Below, one piece after another: positions 48,801-62,060 of a stretch of 64,000 nt of DNA (positions within the stretch are counted from its first letter, which is position 1; each line of letters opens with the position of its first letter). The DNA is from Malurus cyaneus samueli (taxonomy: Eukaryota > Chordata > Aves > Passeriformes > Maluridae): assembly GCA_009741485.1 (NCBI GenBank), contig CM019216.1, forward strand, positions 49,664,425 through 49,728,424, read 5' to 3'. Both the position numbers and the translations under genes were made by a program. Under the pieces are notes generated by a model. That model did no database searches and had not been told where the DNA came from. It saw nothing but the letters and a program-made list of their open reading frames with translations.

Positions 48801-51800
48801 GTGTAATCAAATGAATGCAGACTCAGAGTTCCTCCTGAGCTGCCTCCACTTTAAGAATCCCTAATCCAAGACGTTGAAGATGTTATATGAATTAAAGAAT
48901 CACTAAATACAAAAAGGCCCCATACCTTTCAGAAAGTATAACGAAACAATAAGAGTGTTGCAATAAACCATGTTTTGTCAAAAGAGCAGAAAATGAGTCA
49001 ATTCTCCCTACTTACATGTAACAGCTAATCTTTTAAGCAACATCCACAAGTTCCCAGCACATTTCTTCCAGCTACCACTAAGAATTGCAGCCTGAAGCTA
49101 TTCAGGTTCTATTGTTACCCACCACCCAAACAATCAGAGTTTTACAATAATCTTCATCCCTATTGTTTGGAAAAGGGTCACACTTTCAGGCAGATACACA
49201 CAAGGCCAGTTTCACAACCCACTCTAAAGCTATTTTTAATACCCTTAGATCTACTCATGGACCACTTCAAATCATATCCATCTCCTTCAAAATTTGAGTA
49301 CTAATCTATTATGCCAATGCCCCCGCTTCTCAAAGGTAGTGTACAACCAGCCACTTTCTCTCCAAGTTATGCCAGAATAATGCTAGAAGATGCAGTAGGC
49401 AGGAGCTTCTGAAATAATCTCTAAAATTCTTTCATGAAACATTAAAATAGTGGTATGGTCATTTGGGATGTTTAACAGCACAAGAAATGGTCTAATCATC
49501 TCCCATGTTCATTCTTCCTGCAAGCAGGACACAAAAGTCATCAACCACAGTGAATAATCTCTTGTGCTACCAGCACTTGTTTTAATCCAGATATACTTTC
49601 ATCTGTCAAAAAATTTATTCCACTCAAACATATGTGTCATCCTTAATTATGTTGTGCTGTTTGTTGTTTTTTTTTTTTTTTAATTGCCACACCCTACTAA
49701 AGGTATTATAAGAAAAACTATTTTGTACTCATAGATACTGTTTGGTTTATGGTTATTTGTAATGTCTGAAAGCACACACACTTTGCTTTCCCACTTCTCT
49801 TGTGCAAACTCCTCTACACTACATTGTTTTTCAAAATTTATCATCCTCAAGTAAAGGTAAACTCAGAGCTGTCCTTCTTTATCCCTTTTTCATTCTTTAT
49901 TCTGCTTCTTTATCCTTTTAGATTTTTCTATATCCTTTTAGATAATACTCAACCCATTCCTGATCATGTGAAGGCATGAAAGTACCATTGGTAAAGAAAA
50001 TTTTGTCAACCCAAGCCCACCACCTGACCACACTCTCTTGACCACACCATTCACAGGTATCAGCTGATACATCTCCTGCATGATTACAGTAACACTTCAA
50101 ATTAGTGAAAACATGTTAAACAGATTTGTATCACCATGGCAATGTAGAGGTAATGCTACTAAAACTGAATGGGACTGGAAGATCGTGTCACCTGCACAAG
50201 CATCAGCCACCGACACGTTAATGTGCATAGAAGATGTACCTAAAATTGCCTAAGACAAGGAAGGACCAGTAATTGTTGGGGTTTTCCCCCTCCAATTTAG
50301 AAAAGTATGTCCTAATAAAAGCAATCTCTTGCTGTTGCACCCACATGCAGCACAAGACGGCAATTTTCTTGCCACCTACAAATGCTTTCCATTTTTCCAT
50401 TCAATAACTTTCACACTAACTCAGTGTTTGACTCTTTGCTGCTTCCAGTAAGCAAAGCCTTACTCCAAAGTTTGAACAACTAAATTGAAGCACAATTGGT
50501 GCATTGTGCTTCAAACATTTTATTATTTTTATATCATCCAGTGTATCAATAACGTTTTTCTGCAGCTTTCTGGAATATGCGGCAAGTTTAATCATCCTAA
50601 ATAATTTTATTTTACATGGAAACGTATTAGTCCCAGAATTTACCTCCTTTCACAAAACATTCCTGATGTGGAATAGCAAAGGTCACAGGATATATTGTGG
50701 AAATCCCACTGATAATTTTTCCCAATGTGATATTTTCCCAATGGATATTTTTGGTCCTTCCAGCTCCAGCCCTTTGCAAAGGATAGCCCAGGTTTTACAC
50801 TTCCAAGTATCAGCAATGGTAACACTTATACTACCACAATTTCACAGTTTCAGTTTCCTTAGAACTCCTGGAACACTGTTCACGCTGCCAATGATTCCTT
50901 TCAGAGGACAGTACCCAAGGGCTTCCTGTAAGCACAGCCATAAATATTCTCATAGAAAAGTTCCTCTACTGTGTACATGCATTTAAAATAATGTGTTCAG
51001 CTTCCCTGTAATAAGATGACCTGGAATTTTCTTTTTAATCCTCCACTATCTGTTGTCCTCAACAGACCTCTCCAAGCTCCTAGCTTCTCACACCTTACAA
51101 AAAGGTTGGGGTTTTAATTAAATTCTAGGCTTTTAGCAAGTTCCTACTAAAATTCTGTCATGAACAGATGTATTTGCACAATTGCATTTAATGTTCCAGG
51201 CTTTGTACTCTTTCCTGTTTTCCTCATTGATGCATAGTTCACACTTCCAATACATTTGATAAAAACATAAGATCCTGAGCATTTCTGGGAACCTCCTAAT
51301 TATGGGAGACAAAGCTTGAATTCACAACTCAGGCTCCCAGCTTTTTTCCAGTTAATTTCCTACCTTCCAAATGGCCAGCAAACGTGGTGTCACCATTTTA
51401 TGCACACATACCTACAATATATCAAAGACCAAGAGCAATTGTCTTCATTTTATTGCAAATATGCCCTTATTAGAAAGGCACAGGAAGGAAGAGGTTTTAC
51501 TACATTATACTAAATAATACTCACATACCTGAACTCAGGAGTGTTGAACAATTGCTTATCCTTGTAGGAATGAACATAAATCCAACCATTTAGTGACATT
51601 AGTGATGACCTTCACAAATCATGGAAGAACACAACCCAGTCTTCTCCAGCACTACAAGAACTTTATGCAGCACCTGAATAATTTAGGGTCCACTGGTTTT
51701 CCTAGCTACCTAAACAACTCAGTCTTTGCACACATGTGAAAAATGGATGAGTTAAAAAGCTGAAGGCACACAACCATGGAGTTCTCTGATCTGGAAGAAG

Positions 51801-52532
51801 ACTTAACTATACCTGCATTACTTGTTTCTTAGTCAAGAAATACTTGTGAGCCAGTGAGCAAGGCAGTGCTCACAAAAGCACTTAATTTAACTGGGACGAC
51901 AATTCAGTTTTTGAGAAGGGCAGAATAGCACATTCTTTAAATATCCAATGCCTTGCCACAGCTCCACCTGGAAGAAATTCAGAGGGCTGTTCCTAAGCAT
52001 GTCTTCAGAGAAGTCTACTTTCCTTTAGTTGTCTTCAAAATTTCACATTTTTTTCAAATAACTGAAGTACCATCTTACTCCAGCCCACTTGATCAGAAAA
52101 ATGGCAAGTTCTAGATTACAACTATCTCCTCATATTTGTCTCATTCCTCTTGCACAGATGATGCAGAAAGTTCTCTACATTACATCAGGACAGGGTAAAT
52201 AAAAAGGTAGAATTCTGCTCTCTTCAAATTAAAAAAAAAAAAAAAGCCTCGAAAGAGACCAATCTCAAGGCAGACTACACATCACATTGTGACCACTCCA
52301 AGGTAGCTTGTAGTTAGTAAGTGTGCCTATGTCACTAAAATTTTCTTTTGATTTGATCAAACTTGTGTTTTTACCAAATCGTAAGACAATGCTGTGGCAC
52401 AGGAAGTCCTCAGAGACATAAAAATTCTGCTAAGAAAAAAGCCCGTACTTAAAATACTTCTTCACTCTTGGAAGATCTTACACCTTTAATTTTGTTATAC
52501 CTTATTTGTCATAACATCTATTACATAAACTT
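45829..52532. other. Intronic sequence, no recognised gene
   Basis: Long AT-rich stretch. A 160-codon plus-strand frame at 50504-50986, rich in Phe, Ser and Ile, has no recognisable domain and is judged chance. Homopolymers: A17 at 48780-48796, T15 at 49667-49681, A15 at 52231-52245. Confidence 0.5.
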
Positions 52533-52561
52533 CCCCCCCCCCCCCAAAAAAAAAAAAAAAA
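52533..52561. repeat. C13-A16 homopolymer junction
   Basis: Thirteen C bases run straight into sixteen A bases. The complementary strand carries T16G13. Exact lengths may be unreliable. Confidence 0.93.
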
Positions 52562-52725
52562 TTAAATTTATTCTCCTTTATGGGACAATTAGGTAAATAA
52601 ATTACGCCTTTTAGCGATAAATTGCTTATTTCTATATATTTACAATGGCTTTCCTACAAATTGTCATAGAGTGAGTATACAGCATTATTCTCTTGACTTT
52701 AAAAAGTTTGAAAAGTCCATTATTT

Positions 52726-52875
52726 AAATCTAAGATAACTAGGATTTATCTAAGTAATAATCTAAGTAATAAATCTAAGTAATAGATTTTAATTTATTTT
52801 TTTTTAGATTTTTTTAATTTATTGTTTTTTAGATTTTTTAATTTTCTAAGTAAAAAATCTAAGTAATACTAGATT
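52726..52875. repeat. AT-rich array of ATCTAAGTAATA units with inverted TTAGATTT units
   Basis: The word ATCTAAG, usually followed by TAATA or TAAT, recurs near 52728, 52748, 52760, 52773 and 52858, with a TTCTAAGTAA variant near 52845. Between these sit T-rich blocks carrying the opposite-sense word TTAGATTTTT near 52804 and 52829. The result is a mixed direct and inverted repeat that can fold into hairpins. Confidence 0.85.
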
Positions 52876-52899
52876 AATTATTTTTATCTGTTTTCAGGT

Positions 52900-52914
52900 G
52901 GGGGGGAGGGGGGG
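52900..52914. repeat. G7-A-G7 tract
   Basis: Two runs of seven G separated by one A. It can form a G-quadruplex on the plus strand. Confidence 0.92.
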
Positions 52915-54300
52915 CGAGAGTAATTGCTCCAGAAACAAAATCGCACAGTTTAATTTCCTTGTATTTTAGTTTATGATGTATCATTAAGTTTTGGGGCGTT
53001 ATTCAATGTAGCCATACAAAAAAAATGGAAACATATGGACTTTCCATTATCCTTGACAGTCTTTCAAAGACTGAATATTTTAGGCAATACTTCAAGATCT
53101 AAAAAAAAAAAAAAATGAAGAAAAACACGTAACAAAAATGCAATCTATGTAGGATTGGCAGCATTGTTAATAAGTAACAATTTATGGGTCTAAAATGTTA
53201 GTTGCCATAACAACTTGGAACACTTCTATATCCATTATAAATCTTTTGCTCTCTTCATATGTATGCTTATTTTTAACCCTGACTTCCTCCTGATGCACTT
53301 TTTGCTAAGCAACCTCATTAGCTAAACTCCTACTGTGTCAGATTGGCAGATGAAATTGCAGGCATTCCCACCACCAAACAAACATATTATCTTCACACGA
53401 GCTGCCAGATGTGACACATATCTTATAAATGTGGGTTTGCACCTCCTTTAATTATGCTCTCTTCTCTCAGATAGCAAAAAATCTCCAAAATCTGTGTCCC
53501 TTAAAAGAGTGCTTAAGGATTTGAAATTACAGTATTGTGCCAGTTAAGGGCACAATGCACTGAAATTTATGCACGCACTTAATACCATATAGCAAGTCAT
53601 AAACCACAAACTTGAAAAACTTTAAAATAAAATTATAAACACCTTCTGCAATTTTACAGACTTGTATTATGTCTGAGTAGATTAAGTCTTCAGAAATTAT
53701 TTATTTTAAAGCTATATTTTCATTAGAAAAAACTACTTAGACAAAGCTTGAAGAAAATTTGAAGAAATCTACATTTACTTCCTCTCTCTCTCATAAATCT
53801 CCAATATTGACATACATGCCACTTATTTGTAGAATTTTCATTATAATGAAAAGCCATAACAGTAATAAAACTGTCTGTGTTGCCCCAGGAAACTGTATAT
53901 AAATTAACGCTGCCAACATGAGAAATCCATCACAAAAATCAAGCTGAAATTGTTATTACTAAAAAAATTAAAGTGGCATAAGATGAAGATGTTGTGCTGA
54001 AGTTAAACTTACTGTGAGCAACAGTGACAGGATCAGATGGAAAAAGTGACACAAGAATCATAACAGCTGTGCAACACTTTAAAAGGAAGTGCAATGAACT
54101 AGTTTGTTCCTAACAGAATTATAGACAAATGAAATCTGCTTTCCTATACACAGGACACAACAGTAAAAGAGATGGACAATACTTCCAGAGCTGGAAAACT
54201 CCTTTGTCTTGCTGTTCAGAAGCATTAAAACTTAATAAAAGTATTCCACAATTACAGAAAATAAGAAAACAAAATTCTAAGATTTCACAAAAAAAGGAAA
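52915..54300. other. Intronic sequence with no recognised feature
   Basis: AT-rich DNA with an A15 run at 53101-53115. Nothing else recognised. Confidence 0.5.
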
Positions 54301-54640
54301 GGTTGAAGTTGGAAGGGACCTCTGGAGGTCATCTGATTCAAACTTTCTGCTCAAGCAGGATAACCCACACGTGCTTGCCCAGGACCATGTGTCCAGCAGT
54401 CTCTGAATATCTCCAAGAATGGAGACTCCACAACATCCCTGAGCAACCTGTGCCAGTGTTCAGTGACCCTCACAGGAAAACAGTGTTTCCACATGTTCAG
54501 AGGCAATCTCCTTTGTTTCAGTTTATGCCCACTGGCTTTTGCCCTGTCCCTGGGCACTGCTGAAAAGAGCCTGGCTCAGTCATCTTCACACCCTCTCTAC
54601 AGGTGTTTAAATATATTGATAAGATTGCCCAATTTCCCAG
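54301..54640 (-). mobile_element. CR1 LINE fragment, 3' end including part of ORF2
   Basis: The plus strand carries the antisense CR1 3' end: TTGGAAGGGACCTCTGGAGG, TGCTCAAGCAGGATAACCCA, GCCCAGGACCATGTGTCCAG, AATATCTCCAAGAATGGAGA and CCCTGTCCCTGGGCACTGCT, in the usual order. On the minus strand the ORF2 C-terminal frame is partly preserved, for example PLNMWKHCFPVRVTEHWHRL around 54500-54440. Similarity fades after about 54640. The copy is 5'-truncated and co-oriented with PTPRK. Confidence 0.95.
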
Positions 54641-57600
54641 TTGTGAGGTGCAAGTCTGTACATTTGGTCAGGTTGAAAAGCGCCACTGTGCTGGTGTAAG
54701 GTAGGGAGCGTACTGGATGAAAGGAAGCTCACAAGTGAAAATGAAGCATCCTGTAAGATCTGTATATTGAAGCAGGTCTTCAGGAGAAAACACTTGGGCA
54801 AAGGAACTCTTAAAATATCGGCTTTCAAAAAAGAAAAAAAACAATCCAACTATTTTCATTGCTGATGTAGCCTTTTATTTTCTTCAGAAGCAGAAGATTA
54901 GCTGTCACTTTATGAAGCTCAGAGCATCAGTAACTTGGCCTTCAACACATCAATTTTACCACAGAAAAATGTGAGTCAAAGCCATTTACTTCTTGTGAGT
55001 CTCTTCTCACTCTTTATGATAGAACCTGGAATTCCAAATCAAATACATTTGACCTAAATGTTGCCATTTACTATGGCAATGTTAACTGTCTATGCACTCT
55101 TGCTTGTAAAGCAATGAGAACAATTCCCTAAACGTTACCTGTTAAGTCACTCTTCCTTAAATAAAAAGCAAACAAATCATCCTGCAAACCCTAGCTCTTT
55201 TTACATACTTTCGGTCTACACTGTGTTCCAACATACCCACCTACTCTAAAAGGTTTAGTCTTCAGGACTTCTTTTCCGAAGAATTAATTTCGTGAATAAC
55301 TCCTTGATTATATTTCAAAGGTCAATTAAGAATTCTGCAAACGGCTCGCATCTCATCAAATTGAGAGAAGATTAAAACTCGAGTCATTAATTTTTTTTGA
55401 TAAGCAGTGCACATACGTATGAAAAATGCTAGTTCTTTTGCCTCAGGCCTCTTTAGTGCATCACTTAGTCTCATTTAGCACATAGGAAGGTACTTGGGGG
55501 AGGGAAAGAAATGAAAGGAGTAGCAGAATTGTGCATATATAATAATGTAAGCAAACAAACTGATTGTGAAATGCTGAAGTCATGTTGCTGCAGCTTTAGA
55601 TGTCCTTTTATCATATGACCTTGTGCCTATCTATGCAAGGGTAGCTAAAAGCACTTCAAGAGAGTGGGAGAGGAATGGAGATAAGTCAGAGCAAAAAGGG
55701 GAAGGGATGGCTATGAAATGACAAAGTACAAAATCAATGTTTTTCATCATTTTAGGCCATGAAATAAAATGGTAACTATCTCTAGTTCTAATTAACATGT
55801 AAGGTCAAAGACAAATACCATTATGTGTAATTTTTCTTTCTACTATAAATTTTAATCAAGTACAAAGGCATTAGGGAAGCATGCAAATTACTGTAGGTTT
55901 TTTTTAAATACTAAAATTAACTTTCTTATTTAGCACCAAAAAATATTCACTATCCTATCAAGTCTAAGGGAAGAATTAATACACGTATTTCAAGTTCAGA
56001 TCTTTGATCTAAGCTTGTTTTTTCCAAGATCTATAGTGGTTTAGATCTTACAGAGAACTAATACACTGATGATATTACAGAACAAAGTCTTTGCTGTGGT
56101 AAATGATGAATTAAAAGCAACATTAGGTTTACGTTTAGCATGAAACATTCAATAACATTTTTAAATTATCTAAGAGCAGACTGGTACAGTAGTCTACATA
56201 AAAAAATACTTGCATTTTAGATTAGAACATGCTTTTGTTTTATTTCTCAAACTTTACTTCAAAATACGAACATTTAGACAAAACCATAAAATATTTATGA
56301 AACCTGCCAAATAATTTAAACATTCAGTCCATTAGCTTATGATCTTATACTTTTGTCAATAAACTTCCTTGACTACAACTTTCAGTTTTATATTAATACT
56401 GGATTTTCCTTTTTCTATGTAACTGCACAACGGTAGAATTTTAAAGAGAAGCAATCACCAGACAGAGTCTGTAATCCCACATTTACAGTTTATATTTGGA
56501 GGAAGGGATGGAAGGACACAAGAGACCTTATTTTCAGCTCACACTTAAAAGGTTTTCTTCCTTTTAAGTCAGTTTTCTCAATTGTAATGCTCAACTACTC
56601 ACAAAAGAGTTCAGTACATTTCTAACAAGTCACGGTGAGTCTCAAAGTGAAGAAAGACAAACAGGTGATGGGGATGTGGCACTCTCCTCACCCCCAAAGC
56701 AGCTGTTTTACAACTTAGGGATGGTTGTTTTCACAACTGTCCATCTGCAGCTGGACTACCACGGTAAATTATATTCTACAATGCTCTCTTCTGCAAAGAC
56801 ACTGCAGTATCCTGAGCATTTATCTACAGGATTGTGGGTATGGAAGTTATACAAACCTTTACACAAAACTTTAAAGAGGAATTTGCTAGGATATTCTAAG
56901 AGTATCAAAAGTTTTAGTTTCACAAGATTCCAACATAATTTAATTTAGTCCAAGACACAAATTATTTTCTTCATTATTTTTACCATTAATCTTTTTTCTA
57001 CTTTAATTAACTTTCTAAGTAAAAGCTAAATGCAGGACACCTGGATAAAATAAAAAACAATAACCTACTCCACACTTAAACAACATTGAGAGTTATAGCA
57101 AATAAACATCATTCATCTTTAATTCAGTACCTATACATTACGGCAACCATCAATTGTGTTAGATCTCTCTCCATTTCAGTAAAACACTATTCAGTAAAGG
57201 TGAAAAATATTTTCTGATTCCCCCTTTTACACTCTTAACCATGAAATTTGATTCCCTGTACAGATCAAAATTTTATTAAGAAAAGAATCAAGTAAAATTT
57301 CAAATTTACCTTTCCAAATACTGCTGCAGAAATGTTAGATCCTATATAAGTGATATCACAGTTTCCTTGGGGAAAAATCATAAATGCTATCATAATTAGG
57401 ATTTGAGTTAAGGATGAAAGAGATTGAGCAGATGGAATGCAAGAGATAAACATTTACATGCAAATATCTTTGTTAACAGGAAATGTTTTAGGAGAAGCGA
57501 TCAAAGCACATGGAAGATAAATGTTCATCTATTTAAGTGAGACATATTTGAAAGTTTCTCCTCGCAGCAAAGTCAGCTAAAGTCTGCAAGCAATCCAGAA

Positions 57601-60011
57601 ACAGTCAGCACACATCTCAAAAAAGAGCAGCAAAGATTTTTTCCCAGTTGCCTTTTCAGGAATCGATAGGAAACACTTAGAGCAGATCTGGATGAGTACT
57701 GCTTCCCTGCTTTTGGAAAGGGAACTTCCTGCTCAGGTTAAGCAGCATACACTGAATGCACCACTTGGGTATGTTCTCCCCCCTACAGTGCCACTATTTC
57801 GTATTTGCTCGTGGAAAAGTTAAAACACTCATTAATCCCTAATTTTCACTTGCTATCTTGTAACCAATTAACAGACATCAGGAAGCCTACCTGAGGTACC
57901 TGCTCCAATCCCTGGCTTAACAAGGGCCTGTTCAGTAAAGACACACCTGCCACAGCTGTCAGGATGACAAAGAAGGCACTCTTTTGCTCCTCTTACTTAA
58001 AAGGCTGAAACTGTAAAATATTTCTGCCTCTAAAACAAGCTCTAAATAGCACACAAAGCTCCACAATCACAAAGCTGGAGGTACAGTTTGGCCAGCTTTT
58101 CATGTGATGTTTATTTATGAAAATGTTATCAAAGCCTTCTTCAAATATAACAATGTTATATAAAAATATGTAATAATATACAAAAATGCAGATCCCTCAA
58201 GAAGGCATTCATATGACTCTCCAGCAGGAGATCTCAGACCTGAATGAGACTTGGAACAAAAGGAACCTGCCTCAAGGAAGTGCGGGAAGAACATGGAGAA
58301 GGTGATTGGGTTTGGAAGATGGGAAGGACAGGTGAGCAGTCCGTAGAAGCTCTGGGCGGGTGAGGAGTGATCCTGATCTAGGGAGATGATGCTGAACTCT
58401 TGGCCACACCACAATTCCCGATCTACAAATCTGAAAATTTTGGTAATCCGTGGTAAAAACTTCAAAATGCTGCCACACTCTGAAAATATAAAAATTAATA
58501 AGTAAATAAATCTTTCCACCAAGAAACTTCCTGTCTGAATAAACTACAGTCTTCCCAAGAGACAGGCCTAGCTGCCTTCAGGGGTTTGCGTTCCAGCTCA
58601 TTACTCATTTTGCACCTTCATAACACACATCCATGCAATCACTTCTCCACTTCAGACTGAATAAATAGTTCTTTCTTCAGCTGCACATGTGGAAACTAAT
58701 AAATATATGAACAAGCTACAAAACCAAGATCTGAAGTAGGCCAATTACAGTCACCGAAAACTAAAAAGTGACAAAAACAAGCAACAAATAAATCTACAGT
58801 AACCCAAATTGTTTTAATGTTAACTTCCCTTACTGAGAAAAGAAATGTTTAAAATAGGGCAGAGAAGATTTTATACCACTTCTGCTCACAGCCACTAGAC
58901 ACAGTGTCTTCGGTGGCTGTGTAAAACAGCCATCATCAGTTGAACCCTTTCTTCCTGCAGCCACTCTCTGGCCATTCTCACAAGAGCTGAAATTTCAGAT
59001 TGACTCTAGAGACTGTCACTCTTCAGTCTCACCAAGAGGCACTTTCCAAATCCTTAACCTTGTTGACTGCTCCATTCTCTGTTCTTTCTCATTTCTCAGC
59101 ATCTGGTTTTGAAATAGACAACTCACAGGGGCAAATGCTCACAACAGATGCAATTACATCTGCCCACCAACAATTTATACTCCAACTGTTCTTATATCCA
59201 TACATGGCTGCAAAATCTCCTGCCATTCCTGAGATCTTCTGAGTCATTGTTTTTCAAGCTGCAGTCCCACAAACAGACTTAGTCATAAATGGCTGACTGA
59301 ATACAGGTACCAAAACAAAGAATACTCTGTGAATAAAACACTACCTTCATAAAACAACAACAAAAAATCTACTTATTCTACGACCTTTAAGCCTTGTTCA
59401 TCCCTTGATATTGGTCTGCTGTCAATATCATATCAACTGCTTCCCATAAACATTATTTTTAAAAGAACCAAAAGTTTTGGAGAGATTCTAGTCTTCAAAA
59501 AATTCCTAACTCATACAATGACAACATCACATCAACAAGCTCACCATCACATTGAAAAGAGAAGAGCATAAAAATTTGAAACAATCTACAATCTTTAAGA
59601 CAAAAAAAAAATCTGTCATCTTAACTGACTTGAAAAAATCTGGAATCAAAGATTTCTTTCAAAAGGTCCTTCATGGATATTGCCCTGACCTATTGCCCTG
59701 ATTTAACATGTATTTCCTTTTCAGCAGTTGCCATTCAATATCCCAATTACCAATGAGAAAAGAAAGCACATTATTACCGAAAGCTAGTAAATTATTACCA
59801 GAATAAGGATTATTGCATAGTGTCTATTCCCAAGCAAAAGTCCCAACTCCCTCAGATCTGTACTACTACTGCCTAATACAAATTTGTGGCAGGCAAAATC
59901 AGCTAAACTACTAGTCTATTTTTCCTATTTAGTTTTCATCATCTTAATTTTCCAGTCCTTAATTTATATTAATTCTTAATCAACATCCTCATATACCTGC
60001 TTTTGTGAAGT
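54641..60011. other. Intronic sequence, no recognised gene
   Basis: AT-rich DNA. A 135-codon minus-strand frame at 58115-58522 includes the phrase QDHSSPAQSFYGLLTCPSHL but no domain I recognise. It is listed as a finding and not called a gene. A patch near 55545-55640 looks non-repetitive and could be a conserved element, unverified. Confidence 0.5.
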
Positions 60012-62060
60012 AATTCAGCGGTTCAGGTCAGAAGGCACTTCTGGAGGCCATTCTAGTCCAACACACTGCCCAAATCTAAGGCTAAACTACACAGCAGGCC
60101 TATCCCACCTCTGTGCATCTGCTCTGATTTTACCTCTCAAGAGAAGAAAACCTGACCAAAATTTTCCATATTTCAACTTGTGTGCACTGCCCCTCATCCC
60201 ACTATCATGAGAAAAGTGTATGGCTCTTCCTTTCCTGTGTCTTCCAATGAGGCTTTTCTAGACCATAAACAAGCTTCTCCTCTGAAGCTTCTCTTCTCCA
60301 GGCTGAGCATACCTAGCTCTCTCAGCATCTCCTCGAATGTCCTGTGACCCAGTCTCTGAGAAGCTTGGTAGCCTTTTGCTAGATTCATTCCAGCATTCCC
60401 ATGCCTTTCTCGTCATGGGGAGCCCAGAACCAGGCACATGTCTCCAGATGTGTCCCTCCAGTGCTGAGCAGGGAAGGATGGGATGGTCTGTGTGTTCTGC
60501 AGCAGCCTCAAGAGGCTGCTGGCCACTCTTGCTGCAAAGATGCACTGCTGGCTCGTGCTCCACCAGGACTCCCAGGTTCTGCAAAGCCATTGTGGGGCTG
60601 ACTGGCCCCCAGCCCCTGCTACTGCATGAGACCACTGGTCCTCCCCAGGGCCAAGACTTTCCATCTCCCCTTGGTAATCTGCATGAAGTTCCTGTCAGTC
60701 TATTTCTGCAACCTGTCCATGGCACTTCAAGCACAGCCCAGCACGCTAAAGATATTAAACTGACCACCAGCAGGACTTTGCACCCATGATCACAGCTTTG
60801 AATCTGGAAGTCCAGCCAATTTTCCACTCATCATCTATTTGCAGAGCTCCTGTCTCCCCAGTTCAGAGATAAGGAAACCATGGAAGACTGTTGCAGGCCT
60901 ACCAAAGCCAAGACAGAGGACACACGTTACCCTGTTCACCTCGGACTGCAGAAAGCAACGGGATTCATCAGGTACGATTTGTCCTTTCCGTACCCATGTC
61001 CTTTCCATACCCACCAACCCCTTTCTTGCCTTTTGTGAGTTTGGAAACTGTTTCTAAAATGACCTGTAGTTCCCTGTATCCTTTTTCTAACCCATCTTGA
61101 GAATGGATGGGACAGTGCCTTTTTCCAGTCCTATAAAGCATCCCCCAAGTACCATGAACTTTTGAAGACACGAGAAAGCAGCCCTACAGTATCAGCCAAT
61201 CCTTGGATGCATTCCACCTGGTCCCACAGCCTGGTGCATGTCTAAGTGGTTAAGTAATCCCTCTGTCCATATCTCGTCAGATACAGTCTCACTCTCATAG
61301 ACCCTGAAAGGTTTGGGGAAAGTCTCTACCTCTGAAAACTGAAGCAAAGAAGGCATCAAGTTCACCATCTTTCCGCTGTCCCTGGGTCCCTAATCTCACT
61401 AAACAATGGGCCCACACTCTCCTTAGCCTCCCTTTTGCTGCAAGTGTACTCATGAAGGAAACCTTCCCTGATGTACTCCAGCTCCTTTTCTGGCTTGAAT
61501 TTCAGAGCAGATTTGGCTTTTCTGACTCCATCCCTATTTATGAGCATGCCATGTCTCCATATCCTTCCAAGCAGCCTCTCCCTGCTTCAGCCTCTGTGAA
61601 CTCTTAGTGCACAGGCTCTGTTCATGCACAGTGCCATTCTGCCATGCCTACGGTCCATCCCTGTGCTCCTGATCAACCAGCTCTCTCAAATCCCTTTGCC
61701 CTTCAGGCTACCTTCCAATGGGATCCTGCCAAGCAAGTCCCTGAAGAGGTCAAAATCTGCTCTTCAAAAGTTTGAGTCTGTAATTCTGCTGTTGGCCTTG
61801 GTGACTGTTCTCAGGATCTCAGCCTTAAGGCTCACAATCATTTCAGCTGATGCTGCCCTTAACCATACTCAAACAGCTCTTCCTTGTTTGTGAAGGCACC
61901 ATTTCTTGGAGTTTGTGGTTGTGAGGCTTTCACGAAGTGCTTAAAGAAGGCTTCATCCACTACCTGCTCTTGATAGGTTGTATCAGACACCCACAGCAAT
62001 GTCACCTGCACTGATTTATTCTCTGCACTGTTTTGTAGCTTTGCTTCTTTCACACTCCTT
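60012..62060 (-). mobile_element. CR1 LINE, long degenerate copy with endonuclease and reverse transcriptase remnants
   Basis: Read on the minus strand from high to low coordinates, the copy keeps CR1 order. An endonuclease-domain scrap lies near 62050-61960 (VTLLWV, then VDEAFFKHFVKASQPQ). Next come a GSDHEI-like end of the endonuclease near 61850 and the linker RADFDLFRDLLGRI near 61760-61710. Then come RDGVRKAKSALKF and SKREAKESVGPLF at 61545-61390, and a GNYR-like reverse-transcriptase motif near 61070. The C-terminal RHRTFEEMLRELGMLSLEKR-like segment follows near 60350-60270. The 3' end at 60012-60080 carries the antisense TTCTGGAGGCCATTCTAGTC. Stops, frameshifts and internal deletions make it inactive. 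At about 2 kb it is much longer than the other three CR1 pieces. It is co-oriented with PTPRK. The several open frames on both strands within it are by-products. Confidence 0.93.

Noticed and set aside
50531..50556. Possible next PTPRK exon: reverse complement gives a DDI-containing codon run
   Set aside because: The surrounding residues do not fit the YIAIDDIQ strand of the MAM domain and there is no suitable splice acceptor or donor.
50504..50986. 160-codon plus-strand open frame
   Set aside because: No recognisable domain; low-complexity hydrophobic composition typical of AT-rich chance frames.
54129..54563. 144-codon plus-strand open frame
   Set aside because: Its second half is the antisense of the CR1 copy at 54301-54640.
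60258..60827. 189-codon minus-strand open frame, the longest in the window
   Set aside because: It is part of the degenerate CR1 copy. Its C-terminal end shows the CR1 ORF2 REL-SLEK-type tail, so it is not a host gene.
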